From Achromobacter deleyi (GTDB taxonomy: Bacteria; Pseudomonadota; Gammaproteobacteria; Burkholderiales; Burkholderiaceae_B): DNA of 64,000 nt. Each line of letters begins with the position of its first letter. Position 1 is the first letter of the stretch. The translations under genes and the position numbers were made by a program. The notes under the pieces were generated by a model. That model made no database searches. It had not been told where the DNA came from and worked only from the letters and a program-made list of their open reading frames with translations. Positions 1-9,222 of the stretch are shown piece by piece. The stretch covers positions 1 to 64,000 of the forward strand of contig NZ_CADIJO010000004.1 of the NCBI RefSeq assembly GCF_902859705.1. Reading direction: 5' to 3'.

Positions 1-1745
1 ACCTTGCCGTCGGTGTTGGACAGGCTCGCGGCTTTAACGTCGATTGAACCGCCGTACAAGCCGCCGCCCTGGTTCTGCAAGGCGCCGGTGTTGGCGACGG
101 TGAGCTTGCCGTCCGCCTGCGCAACGCCGTTGCGGTTGTCCAGGCTGGCCGCCTGGATATCAGCCGTGCCGCCCAGAAGCTTGCCGCCCTGGTTGTTCAA
201 GGCGCCGGCCGTTTCCACGCGCAGCGCGCCGTTGGCTTGGACGGTACCGCCTTGGTTGTTGATGCCGGCCGTTCCCCGCAGCGCCACGCTGTCGCCCGAG
301 ACGACGCCGCTTGCCGTATTGACGATGGATTGGCCGGTGATGGCCACCGCGCCAGCGCCGGCCAGGGTGCCAGCGGTGTTGTCGACCGCGCCCGCGACGT
401 TGGCCGTCAAGGCTCCGCCGCTGGTGAGCTTGCCGCCGGTGTTGTCCAGGCTGGATGCGCGCAGCAACACCGAGCCGCCGTACACGGAACCGGCGCGATT
501 GGTGATTGCGCCGTTGGCGTCCAACGTCAGTGCACCGCCCGCGACGAATTTTCCGCCCGACAGACCCAGCACATCGGCCGTGACCGTAGCGTTGCCGCCG
601 GCCATCAGCGTGCCGGCATTCTGCAGGCCGCTGACCTGTACGCTCAATGCCCCCAAGGGACTGATGGAACCATCGGCCTGCAGGCCCGCAGTGAAGGCGC
701 CGCGATTGTCCAGTTGCCGTGCCACGACACTGGCGTTGCCCGCCGAGGACATGGCTCCAGTGTTGGTGACCGAGCCGGGCGCGTTGAGCGCCAGCGCGCC
801 GCCCGCCGTGACCGTACCGCCGTTGACGATGTCGCGTCCGCTTTGCACCGACAGGTCAGTGGCAGCCTGCATGCGGCCAGACGGCAGAATCTTGACGTCG
901 CCATTGGCGCTGACGGTCAGCGTGCCGGTCAGCGCAGCCAGGTTGCCGCCGATGTTTACGCCAACGCCCGCTTCGGTGCCAACCAGCCGGATGCTGTTGG
1001 CGTACATGCCGCCCAAGGCCGCCACGTCGATCGAGACACCCGTGGTGCCTCCCACGCCGGACAGGGCTGAGACGTCGATACCGTCATACCCGACGCGCGC
1101 CGGCCCGGCCACCACATTCAAGCGGTCCGCCCAGACCTGGGCATTCAGTTCCAGCGTGCGGGCCAGCAGATCCAATTGGCTGAGATTGGCGCCGTACAGG
1201 CCCGCGCCTTCGATGGCCAAGCGGCCGCTGGCGATATCAAAGCCCAGTGCACCATCCGGCCCCACGACCGGCTTGCCAGTGGTCAGCGTGGCGCGATTGG
1301 CATTCAAGAAGCCGCAGCCGTTGCAGGTGATGCCGGCCGGATTCGCAACAATGACGTTCGCCCGATTACCGGCCACTTCCAGCATGCCGCGCAGTTGCGA
1401 GGGATTGGGCGCCGTGACCTGGTTCAGGATGGTGGTGGCACGCTGATTACCCAGCATGGGGTTGCCCGCCACCTGCCCCGCCACCTGAGTCTGGCTGGCC
1501 GCGCCGCTGTTGTTGAGCACCACGCCGGACGGGCCGACGTTGAACTGCGTGTAGCGGTTGTTGGACACCCCACCGGCCGAAGGCGGTGCAATGTTCACCA
1601 CCGGCACGCCATTGGCCACGCCCACCACGGGCTTCTGCCCGGCCACGTTCTGGTCTACCGAAATCGGCAAGGTCTGCGCCAGCACGGGCGTCCAGATCTG
1701 CGTGTAGAGGACCAACCAGAGAACTGCGGAGCGAAGCTTGGACAT
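1..1745 (-). CDS. FhaB-like filamentous haemagglutinin (TpsA exoprotein), 3' part outside window
   Basis: Large secreted adhesin of a type Vb two-partner secretion system; about 581 residues are visible and the frame runs off base 1. Seen: from ATG 1745 a Sec signal (K/R then LWLVLYTQIWTPVLAQ), then a TPS domain (about residues 25-280) with RATTILNQVT and VIVANPAGITCNGCGF, then degenerate beta-helix repeats of the L-x-N-x-G-G kind up to the edge. Known: the TPS domain is recognised by the POTRA region of an FhaC-type barrel, and such a gene lies directly upstream on the same strand. An in-frame ATG at 1781 would add 12 residues; neither start has a clear ribosome site, so the start is uncertain. 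A large open frame on the plus strand opposite it is a codon shadow. Confidence 0.85.
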   Translation of the reverse strand, partial: MSKLRSAVLWLVLYTQIWTPVLAQTLPISVDQNVAGQKPVVGVANGVPVVNIAPPSAGGVSNNRYTQFNVGPSGVVLNNSGAASQTQVAGQVAGNPMLGNQRATTILNQVTAPNPSQLRGMLEVAGNRANVIVANPAGITCNGCGFLNANRATLTTGKPVVGPDGALGFDIASGRLAIEGAGLYGANLSQLDLLARTLELNAQVWADRLNVVAGPARVGYDGIDVSALSGVGGTTGVSIDVAALGGMYANSIRLVGTEAGVGVNIGGNLAALTGTLTVSANGDVKILPSGRMQAATDLSVQSGRDIVNGGTVTAGGALALNAPGSVTNTGAMSSAGNASVVARQLDNRGAFTAGLQADGSISPLGALSVQVSGLQNAGTLMAGGNATVTADVLGLSGGKFVAGGALTLDANGAITNRAGSVYGGSVLLRASSLDNTGGKLTSGGALTANVAGAVDNTAGTLAGAGAVAITGQSIVNTASGVVSGDSVALRGTAGINNQGGTVQANGALRVETAGALNNQGGKLLGGTADIQAASLDNRNGVAQADGKLTVANTGALQNQGGGLYGGSIDVKAASLSNTDGK

Positions 1746-1853
1746 AGCGTGGCGAATCTCGGTAGAGGTGGGTCGACCCATGGCGAGGCAACCCGCAAAG
1801 CAATGTGTGAAGCGACTTGTGGCGCGACTCGGGTCGCGGCACGTCATGCGGCA

Positions 1854-1874
1854 GGCGGCGCGCCAGGCGCCGCC
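1854..1874 (-). terminator. GC-rich hairpin between the fhaC-like and fhaB-like genes
   Basis: An 8-bp perfect stem (GGCGGCGC / GCGCCGCC, 5-nt loop) begins 5 nt after the stop codon of the transporter gene. No U-tract follows on the minus strand, so it may tune partner expression or protect the 3' end rather than stop transcription. Confidence 0.3.
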
Positions 1875-1879
1875 CGGGC

Positions 1880-3619
1880 TTAGAACTCGAACATCAGCGT
1901 GGCGGCGAAGACCGTGCTTTGCGTCTTGAGGTTGTCGGGCTTTTTCAGGGGCCACCCGGCCGACAGGTCGTAGCTGGCGTTGACATAGGGCATGGCGATG
2001 CGCCCGCGCAATCCGGCGACCGCACCGACCAGGGTGCGGCCCGTCAGGTACTGGGCAGACGGGCCGCCAACGCGACCGGCGTCCAGGCCGGTATAGAGCT
2101 GCTGGCCCAGATTGCCCAGGTTCAGCGACAGGTCGTTGCGCAGCGTCCAGCCGTCTTCCGAAGCCAGGGTCATCTGGCCATCGAAGCCGCGCACCGCATA
2201 GCGGTTGCCGATGGTGAAGTAGTCGGCGGGCACGACGGGCGTCTTGGCGTGCTGGATCTGCCAGTTGGCCTGGTAGGCCATCTGCTGGCCCGCCACCTTG
2301 AACGGCAGATACAGGCCGGCGTTGGCCGACAGCAGCGTGCTGCGCCCGTTCCAGTCGGGATCGCCGTAGACGTAGCCGGACTGGTTGGAAAATTGTGGCA
2401 GCGTGCCGCGCACGCCGCCGCCGATATCCAGCACCACCTGGTCGATGTACTGCCGGTGGCCATAGCTGAATTCATAGCCGACCACATCACGCCGCTGCAC
2501 TTCGATGTCGACGTCATTGAGCGTGCTGTTGGCGCGCTTGCGCAGGAACTTCAGCACGGCGGTGCCCTTGTAGCTGGCGCCGCGGTAAGGCACGACGGAC
2601 ACGCCGGCCTCGATCTGCTTGCTGGTGCCGCCGTAGACGATGGGTTCGTCAAAGCCGGCGACCGTCTGGCGATAGCGCGATTTGCTGGCGCCCGCGAACA
2701 GGGTCCAGTAGCCGAACGGAATGCTGTAGTTGATGGACGCGGCGCGCGAACCGGCGTCGCTGTTGCGCAGGTCGGCGTTGCTGTTCCAGGACACGGACAG
2801 CTGGTCGTATAGGAACAACGGCGAATCCAGCGTAAGGCCGGCGTTGACCTGGTTCTTGCCGGTGGATTCCAGGCCGGCGTTGTCACCGCCCAGGTAGGCA
2901 TGCCAGCGCTTGCCGGTGCCGGGCTTGATGATGATGTCGGATTCGCCCAGCTCGGGGCCAGGGGCCACGTCGATGGTGGCGTCCGCCTGACCAGCCAGGC
3001 GGCGGATGTTCTCCAGGGCCTGGTCCAGGTCGCGCTGGTTGACGTCGCCGCCTGGCCAGGTCGGCAAGGCGGTGCGCCACCAGCCGGGCGCGCCGTCGCT
3101 TTTGACGCCGGAAATGCGGCCGGGCACAAAGCGCAGGGTCAGCGTGCCGCTGGCCAGCGATTGCTCGGGCACCAGCACGCGCGCGGTGATCAGGCCACGG
3201 TCGATCAAGCGGGCCATCAGGTGTTCTTGCAGCAGGCGCAGGCCCTGGCCGCCCACGCAGGGGCCCAGGGCGGCTTCGCTTTCGCGGCGCAGCCAGCCGG
3301 GGGGCTCGGGGCCATCCCAGATGACCTGACCCAGCGTGAAGCACGGCGATTCGGCCGGAAAAGCCAGGGGCCCTTCGCCGGCAACAGGGGCGGCCGGCGC
3401 AGACAACACGTCCGGCCGCTCGGCGGCGCGGGCGCGCTGGGCGTCCAGTTCCTGTTCCTGGCGTCGCTGGATCTCGCTGGCGCGCGAGGCGGCGTCGGCG
3501 GGCAGGGTCTGCGCCGCAACCGGGGAAAAACCGATGAAATGGGCCGCCATGGCCACAGGCAACAGCAACCCGGGAAGGCGCCTCTGCCGGAGGCGGCTTC
3601 GCAGTATGGACTTGTGCAC
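1880..3619 (-). CDS. FhaC/ShlB-family two-partner secretion outer-membrane transporter (TpsB)
   Basis: Omp85-superfamily barrel that exports the adjacent haemagglutinin-like protein across the outer membrane. Seen: a signal peptide (GLLLPVAMAAHFIGFSPVAAQ region), a Q/E/R-rich linker helix, POTRA segments at about residues 70-230 (PCFTLGQVIWDG onward; VPGRISGVKSD), then a beta-barrel ending in the terminal Phe (LMFEF). The barrel carries the VRGF motif (NRYAVRGFDGQ), the conserved tip of loop 6 in this family. I chose GTG 3619 (579 aa) because it puts a basic n-region ahead of the hydrophobic core and has AAGAAA upstream; a TTG at 3652 would add 11 residues. Its stop is 134 bp before the exoprotein start, so the two probably form one transcript. 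Confidence 0.9.
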   Translation of the reverse strand: MHKSILRSRLRQRRLPGLLLPVAMAAHFIGFSPVAAQTLPADAASRASEIQRRQEQELDAQRARAAERPDVLSAPAAPVAGEGPLAFPAESPCFTLGQVIWDGPEPPGWLRRESEAALGPCVGGQGLRLLQEHLMARLIDRGLITARVLVPEQSLASGTLTLRFVPGRISGVKSDGAPGWWRTALPTWPGGDVNQRDLDQALENIRRLAGQADATIDVAPGPELGESDIIIKPGTGKRWHAYLGGDNAGLESTGKNQVNAGLTLDSPLFLYDQLSVSWNSNADLRNSDAGSRAASINYSIPFGYWTLFAGASKSRYRQTVAGFDEPIVYGGTSKQIEAGVSVVPYRGASYKGTAVLKFLRKRANSTLNDVDIEVQRRDVVGYEFSYGHRQYIDQVVLDIGGGVRGTLPQFSNQSGYVYGDPDWNGRSTLLSANAGLYLPFKVAGQQMAYQANWQIQHAKTPVVPADYFTIGNRYAVRGFDGQMTLASEDGWTLRNDLSLNLGNLGQQLYTGLDAGRVGGPSAQYLTGRTLVGAVAGLRGRIAMPYVNASYDLSAGWPLKKPDNLKTQSTVFAATLMFEF

Positions 3620-3896
3620 TTGTTTCTTATTGAAATGACTAGTTTCTACCAATAACGGTAGGAACTTGGACTAATTAAGCGCACATCTCAATTTATGCCG
3701 TTTGTTGACGAATAATCCGGCATACATAGCGACGGGACGCACGTATGGAGGTACATGTTTCGTAACAGCTGACTGCCCCGTTAACTTATCTCGGTGCGTG
3801 GACGCGTTGCTATAGGAAGAATCTGAAATCGGGTGAGGAAAATTCCGCGGGGCGACGTGAACGCCGCCCCCGGCCGGCTATGCCAAAATCGCGCCC

Positions 3897-4658
3897 ATGC
3901 CGACCGATAACCGCCTCGTTCCCGCCGCCCTCGCCGCCCAGACGGCACAACTACCCGCCGCCTGGCAGGCCGCGCTGCACGCCCCGCGCGTGGCCGACGC
4001 CCTGCAAGCCGTGACCGCCCATGTGGAAAAACGGTTGGCCGAGGGTGCCGTGGTGTACCCGGCCACGCCGTTTCGGGCGCTGCACGGCCTGGCGCCGTCG
4101 GACGTGCGGGTGGTGATCCTGGGACAAGACCCCTATCACGGCCCGGGCCAGGCCCAGGGCCTGGCGTTTTCGGTGCCGGATGACTGCAAGCGCCCGCCCA
4201 GCCTGCGCAACATCTTCAATGAGATCGCCCAGGAATACCCCGGTACGGCGCTGCCCGCCGGCAATGACCTGAGCCCCTGGGCCGACCAGGGCGTGCTGCT
4301 GCTCAATACCGCATTGACGGTGGAAGACGGCCAGCCGGCATCCCATGCCAAGCGCGGCTGGGAAACGGTGACCGACGCGTTGATTGCGTTGGTGGCCCAA
4401 GACCCCTCGCCCAAGGCATTTTTGCTGTGGGGCGCCCATGCCCAGGCCAAACAGGCGTTGCTTCCCAGCAACAGCGGCCACCTGGTGCTGATGTCCAATC
4501 ACCCGTCGCCGCTGTCCGCCCGGCGCCCCCCGGTGCCGTTCCTGGGCTGCGGGCACTTCCTGGCGACCAATCGCTGGCTGGCCGACCAAGGGAAAAACCC
4601 TATTGATTGGGCGCTGGACAAAAAAATAATTCCCATGCAGGGCGAATTCGGGTTATGA
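3897..4658 (+). CDS. ung: Uracil-DNA glycosylase, family 1
   Basis: Removes uracil from DNA by hydrolysing the N-glycosidic bond, the first step of base excision repair. Seen: 253 residues, with the water-activating loop GQDPYHG at 76-82 (catalytic Asp78) and the leucine-intercalation loop HPSPL at 202-206, both canonical for family 1 UDG. The length is slightly above the family norm (about 220-230) because of an alanine-rich N-terminus. The ATG at 3897 precedes the first conserved segment; there is no strong ribosome site. It stands alone on the plus strand between the two-partner pair and the helicase gene, with a 278-bp gap downstream that holds no recognisable gene. Confidence 0.97.
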   Translation: MPTDNRLVPAALAAQTAQLPAAWQAALHAPRVADALQAVTAHVEKRLAEGAVVYPATPFRALHGLAPSDVRVVILGQDPYHGPGQAQGLAFSVPDDCKRPPSLRNIFNEIAQEYPGTALPAGNDLSPWADQGVLLLNTALTVEDGQPASHAKRGWETVTDALIALVAQDPSPKAFLLWGAHAQAKQALLPSNSGHLVLMSNHPSPLSARRPPVPFLGCGHFLATNRWLADQGKNPIDWALDKKIIPMQGEFGL

Positions 4659-4936
4659 TCGCCGCACTGCACAAAACGAGTTCGGCATTTACCGCCTTGA
4701 TTTAGCGGAAGTTTTAGCAGTCTGCCGGGCAACCAAGCCCGAGCCCCATGCCGAACATCATCGATTCCTGACCTCCTTTCCTTTCGCCCTGCGTTCCAAG
4801 CAGTATCAAGAGAACGCGCCACGCGCACGGTTGATTCGGTCGGCACGATGCTCCATCAACCGTCGCCTGGATCCGGCCGCCTAATCCCCTGGCCCGACCA
4901 AGCACTGCGTCGCATTTTTCGCGGCAAGGGAAAGTA

Positions 4937-6724
4937 ATGTCTTTCGAAACCCTGGGTCTCGCACCCGCCCTGTTGTCGGCCGTTCAAGAAGCTGGCTTCA
5001 GCACCCCCACCCCCGTTCAAGCGTCGGCCATTCCGCAAGCGCTGGCCGGCCACGACCTGATGGTGTCCTCGCAGACGGGCAGCGGCAAGACCGCCGCCTT
5101 CATGCTGCCGGCCCTGCACCGCATTGCCCAGATGCCCGCCAACAAGGGCGTCGGCGTGCAAGTGCTGGTCCTGACCCCGACCCGCGAACTGGCCCTGCAA
5201 GTTACCGAAGCCACCGCCACCTACGGCCGCAAACTGGCCGACCTGCGCACCGCCACCGTCGTCGGCGGCATGCCCTACGGCGCCCAACTGAAGGCGCTGT
5301 CGCGCCGCGTTGACGTGCTGGTCGCCACCCCCGGCCGCCTGATCGACCACCTGCAGTCGGGCCGCGTCAAGCTCAACACCGTGCACACGCTGGTGCTGGA
5401 CGAAGCCGACCGCATGCTGGACATGGGCTTCATTGAAGATATCGAGACCATCGTCAGCCGCCTGCCCGCAGAACGCCAGACGCTGCTGTTCTCGGCCACC
5501 CTGGACGGCACCATCGCCAAGCTGGCGGCGCGCATGATGCGCGACCCGCAGCGTATCGAGATGGCCGGCTCCAAGGAAAAGCACACCAACATCACGCAAA
5601 GCCTGCTGTACGCGGACGACGCCAGCCACAAGATGCAGCTGCTCGACCACGTGCTGCGCGACGCCTCGCTGGACCAGGCCATTGTCTTCACGTCGACCAA
5701 GCGCGGCGCTGACGACCTGGCCGACCGCCTGGCCGACCAAGGCTTTGCCGCCGCTGCCCTGCACGGCGACATGAACCAGCGCCAACGCACCCGTACGCTG
5801 TCGCAACTGCAACGCGGCCAGCTGCGCATTCTGGTTGCCACCGACGTGGCCGCTCGCGGCATCGACGTGCAAGGCATCAGCCACGCCGTCAACTTCGACC
5901 TGCCGATGCAAGCCGAAGACTACGTGCACCGTATCGGCCGTACCGGCCGCGCCGGCCGCAACGGCCTGGCGTTCACGCTGGCCACGCACTCCGAGCGCCA
6001 CAAGGTTCGCCGCATCGAGCACTACATCGGCCAATCGATCACCCCTGAAGTGATCGCCGGCCTGGAACCCAAGCGCACCCCGCGTCCGTCGACCGGCGCT
6101 GCGCCGCGCGGCGGCAAGCCTTTCGGCAAGCGCCCCGGCGGTTTCGGCGGCGGTTACCAAGGCAACCGTGACGGCGGCTCGCGTGAAGGCCGTTCGTTCG
6201 GCGGCCCGCGTGGCGAGTTCAAGCCGCGTGAAGGCGGTTACCAAGGCGCCCGCGACGGCGCCCCGCGCGAAGGCGGCTACCAAGGCAATCGCCCGTTCGG
6301 CGACCGCCCGGCCCGCTCGTTCAGCGATCGCCCCAGCTTCGGCGACCGTCCCCAACGCGAAGGCGGCTACCAGGGCAATCGTCCCTTCGGTGATCGCCCC
6401 CAGCGTGAAGGCGGCTTCCGTGGCGCCGACCGTGATTCGCGCCCCAGCTTCAGCGATCGTCCCAGCTTTGGCGACCGCCCCCAGCGCGATCCGCGTCCGT
6501 TCAACGAACGCGCTCCTCGTGAAGGCGGTTTCCGCGGCGCCGACCGTGACGCCCGTCCCAGCTTCAGCGATCGCCCCAGCTTTGGCGACCGTCCGCAGCG
6601 CGAAGGCGGCTTCCGTGGCGGCGACCGTCCGGAAGGCGGCTTCCGCGGCAAGCCCACGTTCGACAAGCGCCCCGGCGGCCCCGCCAAGCGCTTTGCCAAG
6701 CCGGCCGGCGACCGCCGCGGCTAA
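4937..6724 (+). CDS. rhlE: DEAD-box ATP-dependent RNA helicase, RhlE-like, with long RG-rich repeat tail
   Basis: ATP-dependent RNA unwinding, probably in RNA decay, ribosome assembly or cold adaptation. Seen: 595 residues; Q motif at the N-terminus (FETLGL...PTPVQ), Walker A SQTGSGKT 45-52, PTREL 81-85, DEAD 155-158, SAT 186-188, ATDVAARGID 301-310 and HRIGRTGR 331-338. From residue ~381 to the end the chain is a low-complexity G/R/F/D tail with repeats such as FSDRPSFGDRPQR and REGGFRG. Known: RhlE-type helicases carry variable basic tails that bind RNA. The ATG at 4937 has a good AAGGGA site. A perfect intrinsic terminator follows. Assignment to RhlE rather than another DEAD-box paralogue is by overall similarity. 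Confidence 0.9.
   Translation: MSFETLGLAPALLSAVQEAGFSTPTPVQASAIPQALAGHDLMVSSQTGSGKTAAFMLPALHRIAQMPANKGVGVQVLVLTPTRELALQVTEATATYGRKLADLRTATVVGGMPYGAQLKALSRRVDVLVATPGRLIDHLQSGRVKLNTVHTLVLDEADRMLDMGFIEDIETIVSRLPAERQTLLFSATLDGTIAKLAARMMRDPQRIEMAGSKEKHTNITQSLLYADDASHKMQLLDHVLRDASLDQAIVFTSTKRGADDLADRLADQGFAAAALHGDMNQRQRTRTLSQLQRGQLRILVATDVAARGIDVQGISHAVNFDLPMQAEDYVHRIGRTGRAGRNGLAFTLATHSERHKVRRIEHYIGQSITPEVIAGLEPKRTPRPSTGAAPRGGKPFGKRPGGFGGGYQGNRDGGSREGRSFGGPRGEFKPREGGYQGARDGAPREGGYQGNRPFGDRPARSFSDRPSFGDRPQREGGYQGNRPFGDRPQREGGFRGADRDSRPSFSDRPSFGDRPQRDPRPFNERAPREGGFRGADRDARPSFSDRPSFGDRPQREGGFRGGDRPEGGFRGKPTFDKRPGGPAKRFAKPAGDRRG
6150..6720 (+). repeat. In-frame imperfect repeats encoding the helicase RG/FGDR tail
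   Basis: Direct DNA repeats lie within the helicase 3' end: the unit encoding FSDRPSFGDRPQR begins near 6320, 6449 and 6563, and shorter units encoding REGGYQGNR and REGGFRGADRD alternate with them. Codons differ at third positions between copies, so the peptide is selected; copy number could still vary between strains. Confidence 0.8.
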
Positions 6725-6777
6725 GCCCTGATCGGCACATCGACCAGCCGCCTGACGGCCTGTCGATTTCCCCCAGC

Positions 6778-6809
6778 AAACCCCGCGCCTGTCGCGGGGT
6801 TTGTTTTTT
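6778..6809 (+). terminator. Intrinsic terminator of the helicase gene
   Basis: Perfect 10-bp stem AAACCCCGCG / CGCGGGGTTT with loop CCTGT, then G and six T. It ends 40 bp before the next gene's start and so separates the helicase from the methyltransferase. Confidence 0.9.
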
Positions 6810-6848
6810 GGGAAAATGCGTGATTGCCCCGACGTCCTGATTCCTGCC

Positions 6849-8036
6849 ATGCAACGCCCCGCTCCTGCCAATCTGCCCCCGCTTTCCCCCGCCGCCCAGG
6901 CACACAGCGATGCCGCCAGTGCGCACCTGCGCGCCGCGATCGCCGCCGCCTCGGGCTGGCTGCCGTTTGACCACTGGATGGCGGAAGCGCTTTACGCCCC
7001 CGGGCTGGGCTATTACGCCGCAGGCAACGTGAAGCTGGCCGAACCCGAGGCCGATGGCCGCGCGCCTGCCGGCGACTTCGTCACCGCACCCCAGCTGACG
7101 CCCTTGTTCGCGCGCACCTTGGCGCGCCAGGTGGCGCAGGTACTGCGCCAGACCGACACGCACCATGTTCTGGAATTCGGCGCCGGCACGGGCGCGCTGG
7201 CCGAAGGCGTACTGCACGAGCTGGATGCGTTGGGGCTGACCGACACCCAATACCTGATCCTGGAAGTGTCGGCCGACCTGCGCGCACGCCAGGCCGAACG
7301 GCTGGCGCCGTTCGGCGCGCGGGTGCAATGGCTGGATGCGCTGCCGCAGCGTTTCCGGGGCTGCGTGCTGGCCAATGAAGTGCTGGACGCGATGCCGGTA
7401 TCGCTCTTCACCTGGGGCGCCGATGGCGCCGTGCTGGAACGCGGCGTGGCCGTCGATGCCACGCAGGGTTTTGTCTGGGAAGACCGCCCGGCCTCGCCGC
7501 GCCTGGCCGCCGCGGTCCAAGCGCGCATGCCGGCCCTGCCCGGCTACGTGTCCGAAATCAATCTGCAGGGCGAAGCCTGGATCGATGCGATGGGCGGCTG
7601 GCTGGAACAGGGCGCGGCGCTGCTGGTGGACTACGGTTTTCCGCGCAGCGAGTACTACCACCCGCAACGCGCGGGCGGCACGCTGATGTGCCACCTGCGC
7701 CACCATGCACACGGCGATCCCTTCACCGCGCCCGGGCTGCAGGACATCACCGCGCACGTGGATTTCACCGCCATGGCAGACGCCGCGATGGCGGCCGGGC
7801 TGCAGGTGCTGGGCTATACCTCGCAGGCGCGCTTCCTGATGAACGCGGGCCTGATGGAACTGCTGGCGCAGCTGGACCCGTCGGATGCGCAAGCCTATGC
7901 GCAGGCAGTGGCTCCGGTGCAGAAGCTGCTGTCGGAAGCCGAGATGGGCGAGCTGTTCAAGGTGCTGGCGGTGGGGCGAGGCATGACGGAACCCTTGATC
8001 GGCTTTGCCCGCGGCGACCGCCTGGGCAAGCTGTAA
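6849..8036 (+). CDS. Class I SAM-dependent methyltransferase, MidA/NDUFAF7 (COG1565) family
   Basis: Seen: 395 residues from ATG 6849; motif I VLEFGAGTGALA at 107-118, an acidic strand-2 end (LILEVSADLRARQ), LANEVLDAMPV, and the LLVDYGFPRSEYYHPQR block typical of COG1565. Known: the mitochondrial member NDUFAF7 dimethylates an arginine of a complex I subunit; bacterial members are poorly characterised. Inferred: a protein-arginine methyltransferase, substrate unknown. Upstream in-frame starts at 6801 and 6816 lie in or next to the preceding terminator and are unlikely. It is convergent with cca. Confidence 0.85.
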   Translation: MQRPAPANLPPLSPAAQAHSDAASAHLRAAIAAASGWLPFDHWMAEALYAPGLGYYAAGNVKLAEPEADGRAPAGDFVTAPQLTPLFARTLARQVAQVLRQTDTHHVLEFGAGTGALAEGVLHELDALGLTDTQYLILEVSADLRARQAERLAPFGARVQWLDALPQRFRGCVLANEVLDAMPVSLFTWGADGAVLERGVAVDATQGFVWEDRPASPRLAAAVQARMPALPGYVSEINLQGEAWIDAMGGWLEQGAALLVDYGFPRSEYYHPQRAGGTLMCHLRHHAHGDPFTAPGLQDITAHVDFTAMADAAMAAGLQVLGYTSQARFLMNAGLMELLAQLDPSDAQAYAQAVAPVQKLLSEAEMGELFKVLAVGRGMTEPLIGFARGDRLGKL

Positions 8037-8055
8037 GGCGCCGGGCCGGCGACCA

Positions 8056-8076
8056 GGCGCTTGCAGGGCAAGCGCC
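8056..8076. terminator. Hairpin between convergent methyltransferase and cca genes
   Basis: Perfect 8-bp stem GGCGCTTG / CAAGCGCC with a 5-nt loop lies between the two convergent 3' ends. No T-run follows on either strand, so a terminator role is tentative. Confidence 0.35.
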
Positions 8077-8118
8077 GCCAAGCCGCCTTGCGCGCCGGCC
8101 GGCATCACGCCCCCGCCA

Positions 8119-9222
8119 TCAACCCGCGCGTAACCGCTGCAAACGTGCATCGCGCACGCTTTGTTTGATGCGCGCCGGGTCGCCCGCGCAGCCCCGGGCG
8201 ATAGCGCCCGCATCCACCCCGCGCACGGCATCCACGCGGGCATGCCAGGCATCACGGTCCACCGGCTGCAACACCGCAACGGTATCCAGCAGATCGAAAA
8301 AGCGTTCGGGCTTGCGCAGCGCGTCGGCGCGTTCCATCAGCGCCAGTTGTGCATCGGCGGCGTTCGCGCCGGCCGCCTGGGCGGCATCCAGCCCCGCCAG
8401 CATCTCGGGCAGCAGACGCGCGTAGTCGTTGCATTCGGCCGGCACGCGCAGGCGCCGGCCCAGGGCTTCGCGCTCGGGCGACAGCCGGCACAGCAGCGCA
8501 TAGCGGCCCGGCAGCGCCAGGCCTGACGAAGCGGCGCGGTCGATGTCGGCACCGGTGATTTCCGAGCCCTGCAATTCGGGCATGACGCGCGCCAGCGCGC
8601 CGGATTGTCGCAGGATGTCGAGCATGCGCGACGGCGCGGCGGCCATCAGGCCACGCGACAGTTCTTTCCAGACGCGCTCGGCCACCAGGGCGTCGGCCTC
8701 ACCGGCATCGACCATGCGGCGGCACAGTTCCAGGGTTTCGGGCGCCACGCTGAAATCGGCAAAGCGCGCGGTGAAGCGGGCCAGGCGCAGGATGCGCACC
8801 GGGTCTTCCTCGAACGCCTCGCCCACGTGGCGAAACACGCGCGCCTGCACGTCGGCCGCGCCACCCAGGGGGTCGACCAGCGTGCCATCCGGACGCTGTG
8901 CGATGGCATTGACGGTCAGGTCGCGGCGGCGCAGGTCTTCTTCGAGCGTGACGTCGGCGCCGGTATAGAAGGTAAAGCCCTTATAGCCGCGCCCCGATTT
9001 GCGTTCGGTGCGCGCCAGCGCGTATTCCTCTTTGGTGACCGGGTGCAGGAACACCGGAAAGTCGCCGCCCACCGGGATGAAGCCGCGCCGCGCCATGTCT
9101 TCGGGCGTGGCGCCGACCACCACCCAGTCGTGATCGCCAGGCGTCAGGCCGAGCAGCGCATCACGCACTGCCCCCCCCACGATGAACACCTGCAAACCCT
9201 GCGTTGCCACGTCTTGCGTCAT
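8119..9222 (-). CDS. cca: CCA-adding tRNA nucleotidyltransferase
   Basis: Adds or repairs the 3'-CCA end of tRNAs using CTP and ATP. Seen: 367 residues; class II nucleotidyltransferase head with GGAVRD at 16-21, the acidic pair in DHD at 30-32 and [11 protein letters not shown] at 98-108, then the helical neck/body ([15 protein letters not shown]). The C-terminal HD phosphohydrolase domain of the ~410-residue E. coli enzyme is missing, as in shorter family members. The start ATG overlaps the stop of the upstream lytic transglycosylase by 4 bp (ATGA at 9219-9222), which points to translational coupling. Confidence 0.93.
   Translation of the reverse strand: MTQDVATQGLQVFIVGGAVRDALLGLTPGDHDWVVVGATPEDMARRGFIPVGGDFPVFLHPVTKEEYALARTERKSGRGYKGFTFYTGADVTLEEDLRRRDLTVNAIAQRPDGTLVDPLGGAADVQARVFRHVGEAFEEDPVRILRLARFTARFADFSVAPETLELCRRMVDAGEADALVAERVWKELSRGLMAAAPSRMLDILRQSGALARVMPELQGSEITGADIDRAASSGLALPGRYALLCRLSPEREALGRRLRVPAECNDYARLLPEMLAGLDAAQAAGANAADAQLALMERADALRKPERFFDLLDTVAVLQPVDRDAWHARVDAVRGVDAGAIARGCAGDPARIKQSVRDARLQRLRAG

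Noticed and set aside
4-1446. 480-codon open frame on the plus strand
   Set aside because: It lies antisense to the FhaB-like gene, whose minus-strand translation shows a clear TPS domain and repeats. The plus product is a Pro/Ala/Ser-rich composition shadow with no domain.
3653-3896. BvgA-type binding heptads upstream of the fhaC-like gene
   Set aside because: Only a single TTCCTA-like match was seen; regulated Bordetella fha promoters carry several phased heptads.
4856-6871. 671-codon minus-strand open frame with alanine-rich repeats
   Set aside because: Antisense to the helicase gene and its repeat tail; the repeats merely mirror the sense repeats. The sense frame has all DEAD-box motifs.
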